A DNA stretch of 64,000 nucleotides from Epiperipatus broadwayi. Its lineage: Eukaryota; Onychophora; Udeonychophora; Euonychophora; Peripatidae. The translations under genes and the position numbers were made by a program. Below, piece by piece: positions 60,188-64,000 of this stretch (position 1 is its first letter; every line of letters begins with the position of its first letter). The stretch lies in contig JAQFVV010000021.1 in assembly GCA_028023455.1 (NCBI GenBank), positions 4,804,853 through 4,868,852 on the forward strand, written 5' to 3'. The notes beneath the pieces were generated by a model. The model saw only the letters and a list, made by a program, of their open reading frames with translations, was not told the DNA's origin and ran no database searches.

Positions 60188-60278
60188 CATATGTCAAATG
60201 CATTGACCGGGAAGTGAACCTGGGCCAGCTGCTTGGAAAGCAGTTATGCTAACTGCTAGGCAAACAACACTTGACAAT
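60188..60278 (-). repeat. Type II tRNA-derived SINE, copy 9, diverged
   Basis: The plus strand reads ATATGTCAAATGCATTGACC, GGGAAGTGAACCTGGGCC, GCTGCTTGGAAAGCAGTTAT and CTAGGCAAACAACACTTGAC. The B box is decayed and the unit is shorter than the others. It is followed by TTGAATGTATATGGAATATT, the SINE-Lys tail block. Confidence 0.7.
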
Positions 60279-61140
60279 AGTTGAATGTATATGGAATATT
60301 TAAATAAAGTTAAATTTTTCTAAATTCAATACTTATATTAGATTATATAAATACAACTAATGGCCAAATATTATTAGTTAGGCATAGTACCCTATTGCCT
60401 AGTTACTTGCCCTGATTTTGAACAGAGAATTTAGTTTCACACTCATTTAAATTAGCTTAAATTTTAATACATAACATCATTGCAGAATATATTCAACAGA
60501 GGTTCATTTTGAATGGACTGCAAAATTCAAGCTTTTCTTTATTTAAAGGAGAAATGTGGCTGAAAGAATATAGCTATGTGGCATTTCAAATATTTTATAT
60601 AGATTTTAGCTATATATATATATAAAGCTCACAAATAACCTCTTAACAAGCTTTGCAGAATATCCCCAACCCCGACTGGTTCCTGCTCATACAAGCTTGT
60701 TAAATTAGGTCATGTGATATATGACTTGATTTCTTTGTGATATATATATATGTGTGTGTGTCACATATTTTATCTTTCATACATAAAGTTGTGGCTATAT
60801 GTATATACACAAAGGCGGTGCATTTGCCAAATCAAAGAACTTTAGACTGAACTACATACAGTATGTGGTCTATTTATCAACAACTTGATAGCATGACAGA
60901 AATAATGAAGTAAATAAGAGCAAATGAATGAAAAACATCTTAAGACAAAGTAAACTGACAAATAAATAAAGCATTTTTTTTTCTAATTTTTAAATATATC
61001 CTTGAAAAAATTATACTACATCTTATAATCATAAGGGAATCTCTGGTACAGATGTAACTGTTTCTTGTAACAAATAAAGTTAAAGTGACAGCTGCCTATT
61101 GGTTATTAGACCCATGATTATTGTTAATTCTTGGAAAAGC

Positions 61141-61224
61141 TTGTGGTTGCAACCAGTACAGAAAAAAAGCTTTCACAAAAAATTGTGGTTGCAACCAGTA
61201 CAGAAAAAAAGCTTTCACAAGATA
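61141..61224. repeat. Tandem duplication, period 42 bp
   Basis: TTGTGGTTGCAACCAGTACA and GAAAAAAAGCTTTCACAA appear twice (61141 and 61183) with one or two differences. Recent local duplication. Confidence 0.9.
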
Positions 61225-61676
61225 AAATTATCTTCAATAAGTTTGTTGTAGGTAAATGGTGAAGGAGAAAAACATTACTTCTCTAGTCTGTGATTGAGGA
61301 AGGGTTTGTAGTGGTAAAATTTTGGACAGTTTTATATCCTTAATTTTATGCTTCAGCTAAAAATAGTTACATTTCCATTGGATGTTCAGTTGGGTTGGCT
61401 ATAGAGAGCAACCTTGAAATAAATCCTCAAAAATATTCAACTCCGCTCAGTGCAGATGTAAAACCAGATTGACGTTATGATAGATGGATTCTGTATTATT
61501 ACAGAATGAGACCCATGATTTATGGGATTAATCAAATTGATTGTTTTCATGTTCTTGGAGATGATTCGTTTTGTGTCAGGCTTGCTGACCAGAGAAGTAA
61601 TCTCAATTGGTACTGTTTAACTTTGCCTGTCACTCTTCTTCTTTTTTACTTTCTTTGCATTTCTTCATATATTCAT

Positions 61677-61947
61677 ATATATTGCTTATAATAACTTCTT
61701 TCATGTATACTTTAATGCAAAAAATTTTTTTAATAAAATTTCTTGATTTTCCTGACAGTTTCAACTGTCCAGCAGTCTTCATCAGAGCTTTCTCAAACTT
61801 CCTCTGCATTTTAAAAAGCAGAGGAAGTTTGAGAAAGGTCTGATGAAGACTGCTGGACAGTCGAAACTGTCAGGAAAATAAAGAAGTTTTATTTAAATTT
61901 TTTTTGCATTAAAGTGTATATGAAAGAAGTTATTATAAGCAATATAT
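61677..61947. repeat. 271-bp near-perfect palindrome with a hammerhead-like motif in each arm
   Basis: Arms of about 135 bp (61677-61811 and 61813-61947) meet with almost no loop. The centre is CCTCTGC...GCAGAGG (61801-61824). The plus-strand motif is CTGATGA (61840-61846), hairpin GACTG/CAGTC, then GAAAC-T-GTC (to 61871). The left arm has the same on the minus strand (61754-61785). The outer part has GCTTATAATAACTTCTTTCA and its inverse. It is the youngest-looking member of the family also at 40125-40440 and 50225/54145. Confidence 0.88.
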
Positions 61948-63062
61948 ATCTTTTAATATCCTGTGGGATGTTAATTTTTTTTCTATATTTTTTTCTACGA
62001 GCTAATTGTTTATTCAATTTATTGGTACTCTGAATAAAATTATCAAGGATCTTTTATATTTCCTGCGCCATGCCTGATCAAACTCACAGAGCATCACTTT
62101 CGCAGTGGTTTAGCCAATCAGTAAGCTGTATTTTAATCCATCATAATTTTAGTTAATATCCAAAGTTATTTGTAAATACATGAAAATTATTTTAATGGAA
62201 GTATAATGTCTTCTCTAGGGTATACATTATTCTGTTTGTTCCAGGGATTGTTTTAATTTATACTGGTATTTGTTATTCGTAAAGTAAAAACTCCACGAGC
62301 TAAAGGTTCTGGAACAAATTTCCAGTTCAAAAAAGTTTTTTTTTATATATACTAAAAAAAATATCTCATATGGTCAAATTAATTTGCCATTTTAATCCAT
62401 GCATTTTACATGATTTCTTGAGCTGCATATGTGTGTGAATGTGCATTAAAAGCAACAGATTAAAATTTTTTGAATTGCTAAATCATACATAACATTTTTA
62501 TTCAGAACTTCCTACATTTAGGTTTTCATAAAGTGTATCATGTTTGTTATTTATTTTACTGTCAGCCTCCTTCAGGTATTCTAATGCTTCTTTTAGTTCA
62601 GTTCTTCTATATATATTTCAGTGTTATTCTTACTGTTTGTTTGCTTTTATTCCTTATTTCAGTAACAATGATAATCAAATAGTTTACTGTTTCATGACTT
62701 CATAAGAATATTGATATCCAAAGTAATAGAGCCAGTTCGTGATCCGTAGACCTTTAGTTCCAGAATCAATCTCTGTACTAAACCGTACAGAACAAGTTAT
62801 TTCACTAAAACATTTTATTGTAAATGTAAATCCAAACCATTATCAATAAGTGTGATGCAAATAGTCTAAAATAAAAACTAGTAATTGTGTGTACTAATGT
62901 ATATTCTCTGTCTGAATATAAACTCAAGTAACTAGGTTTAAGGGGGTTATGACCAAATAGCAATATAAATCACTATCGGTGACAGTTTGCCATTACTTGT
63001 TATGAAATTACCTACCCATTTTGATTATTAATTATAATAATGGTTTTTTTTTTCTTTTTCAG

Positions 63063-63331
63063 AAAAAGTCGCTATAAAAATTCTGGATAAGACAAAGTTA
63101 GATCAAAAAACTCAGCGATTATTATCAAGAGAAATTTCCAGCATGGAGCAGCTACAACATCCAAATATCATAAGACTGTATGAAGTAGTAGAAACACTGG
63201 CCAAGCTTCACCTGGTTATGGAATATGCCAATGGTGGGGAACTATTCACCAAGATATCAAATGAAGGAAAGTTGACAGAAGAAGCTACTAAACCTCTCTT
63301 TGCTCAAGTGGTGGCAGCAGTATCTCATATG
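63063..63331 (+). CDS. NIM1K: Internal exon of a NIM1-type serine/threonine protein kinase
   Basis: The exon encodes 89 full codons plus a split first codon (two bases at 63063-63064). It starts after TTTTCTTTTTCAG and ends at ATG before GTAATGAG, so the acceptor and donor are both good. The protein begins KVAIKILDKTKLDQK (VAIK with the ATP-binding lysine), then LLSREISSMEQLQHPNIIR (alpha-C glutamate and the HPNI loop), LHLVMEYANGGELF (hinge) and FAQVVAAVSHM, stopping just before the expected HRDLK catalytic loop. The wording is close to vertebrate NIM1, an AMPK-related kinase of the CAMK group, as I recall it; MARK or SIK relatives fit less well. The ATG at 63143 is internal and not a start. 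Upstream exons (glycine loop) and downstream exons (catalytic loop, activation segment) are not seen and must lie further away. Confidence 0.9.
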
Positions 63332-63472
63332 GTAATGAGCACTTACACGTATATGTTATGTGCTTTTTCTTGATATATTTTTGTTGTTTCTGTGTTATTA
63401 AAAATTCATTGAAATTTATTATATATATAACAATAAAAATAGTAAATATATTAGTAATTAATTATTATATAC

Positions 63473-63577
63473 AGTCTTTCAATCTACAGAAGTACTTTCA
63501 ATTAAATTCTTAACCCTCCTCAACTGCCATGAGGGTTAAGGAATTAACCAAAAGTATTTCTGCAGATTGAAAGACTT
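63473..63577. repeat. Intronic hairpin, about 50-bp arms
   Basis: AGTCTTTCAATCTACAGAAG (63474-63493) and its inverse near 63557-63576 flank CTTAACCCTC and GAGGGTTAAG. The arms are near-exact and meet with a loop of a few bases. It sits 140 bp after the kinase exon donor. Confidence 0.8.
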
Positions 63578-64000
63578 AGTTAATGTCTGTTATATTTATT
63601 ATTTTTGTTGTTATTACAATAGTTTTTTAATTAGTGGACATTTTATTTGTATATATATAAACTGTAATATCATCTATTGTATTTTTCCATTTTTAAATAA
63701 TCATAAAATATAAAAACAAACCATTGTAACCTAATTTTTTTTGGTGAATGAAAAAATTTATTCTCACAATAGCAATCAATATTTCAGCCACATCCAATGT
63801 CATCTTCAGAATTAACTGCCTGAAAAAATTATTTTAAAAAAAAAAAAGCTTGAAAAATTGAAAACGAAGATGATAATCAATATTTATATAAATAAAACCA
63901 GAAGGTTATTACTTTTAATCATTAATGTATTTAAATCCATTCATTAAACAATACATCTGTATAGTATAGCTATGATATCATCTCTACTTTAATCCAAGTT

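Larger units (their letters stand above)
59870..63062. other. Upstream flank or intron of the kinase gene, repeat-bearing
   Basis: It contains a SINE, a family F-like fragment (60625-60690, with TCTTAACAAGCTTTGCAGAA), a 42-bp tandem duplication and the 271-bp palindrome listed separately. No second kinase exon was found by eye. The last 20 bases are the polypyrimidine tract and AG acceptor of the exon at 63063. Confidence 0.5.

Noticed and set aside
62085-62132. Exon-like piece MPDQTHRASLSQWFSQS followed by a GTAAGC donor
   Set aside because: There is no similarity to NIM1 or any known protein and no support beyond one ATG and one donor-like site.
63143-63373. Separate small gene starting at ATG 63143
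   Set aside because: This ATG is an internal methionine of the kinase exon; the coding sequence extends upstream to the AG acceptor and stops at the GT donor, not at the later stop.

Overview
The window is AT-rich animal DNA dominated by repeats. Only one host protein-coding segment is recognisable. That is an internal exon at 63063-63331 (+) encoding the N-lobe and hinge of a NIM1-type serine/threonine kinase, bounded by a polypyrimidine tract with AG and by a GT donor. No other exon of this gene is visible, so most of the window is intergenic DNA or intron. The organism is a metazoan. The kinase segment is very close to the vertebrate NIM1 sequence I recall, and the transposon mix (RTE LINEs, Penelope-like elements, tRNA-derived SINEs, many fold-back elements) would suit a lophotrochozoan such as a mollusc. 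The phylum is inference.

Layout. 0-5 kb: AT-rich sequence with tRNA-like remnants. 5.3-9.3 kb: a LINE C-terminal gene fragment split by an antisense, nearly full-length RTE LINE. 9.4-13.7 kb: LINE scraps and a large inverted repeat. 13.7-16.5 kb: a possible LTR-like block. 16.7-18.4 kb: inverted and tandem repeats and a TA microsatellite. 19.8-21.8 kb: a broken LINE reverse transcriptase gene (-). 22.1-23.6 kb: a TA tract, an inverted repeat with a hammerhead core, and an RTE tail. 24.6-26.7 kb: a SINE and a Penelope-like element (-). 26.8-30.3 kb: SINEs and fold-backs. 30.6-34.7 kb: an almost intact RTE LINE with 12-bp target duplications, lying inside the arm of an older inverted repeat. 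35.7-37.6 kb: hammerhead-bearing repeats and an RTE tail. 37.7-49.9 kb: SINEs, fold-backs, a tandem array and a TAA microsatellite. 50.2-54.1 kb: a nested structure of an outer inverted repeat, an inverted-repeat Penelope-like element, a retrozyme-like insertion and a SINE. 54.2-60.3 kb: LINE and RTE scraps, two SINEs and a retrozyme-like unit. 60.6-63 kb: a 271-bp near-perfect palindrome and then the approach to the kinase exon.

The most interesting signal is a set of hammerhead-ribozyme motifs. The best (51413-51452, +) has every conserved core nucleotide, a six-pair stem II, a self-complementary stem III and a two-part stem I. It lies in a 620-bp insertion built as 1.5 tandem copies of a 411-bp unit, flanked by 16-bp target duplications and inserted inside a Penelope-like element. 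This is the architecture of animal retrozymes, which are non-autonomous circular-RNA retroelements. A second family (unit about 361 bp, 36.36-36.94 kb and 57.6-57.9 kb, -) carries decayed versions. A related motif (CUGANGA, hairpin, GAAAC) recurs in the 40, 50/54 and 61.8 kb palindromes and in a tRNA-Lys-like SINE.
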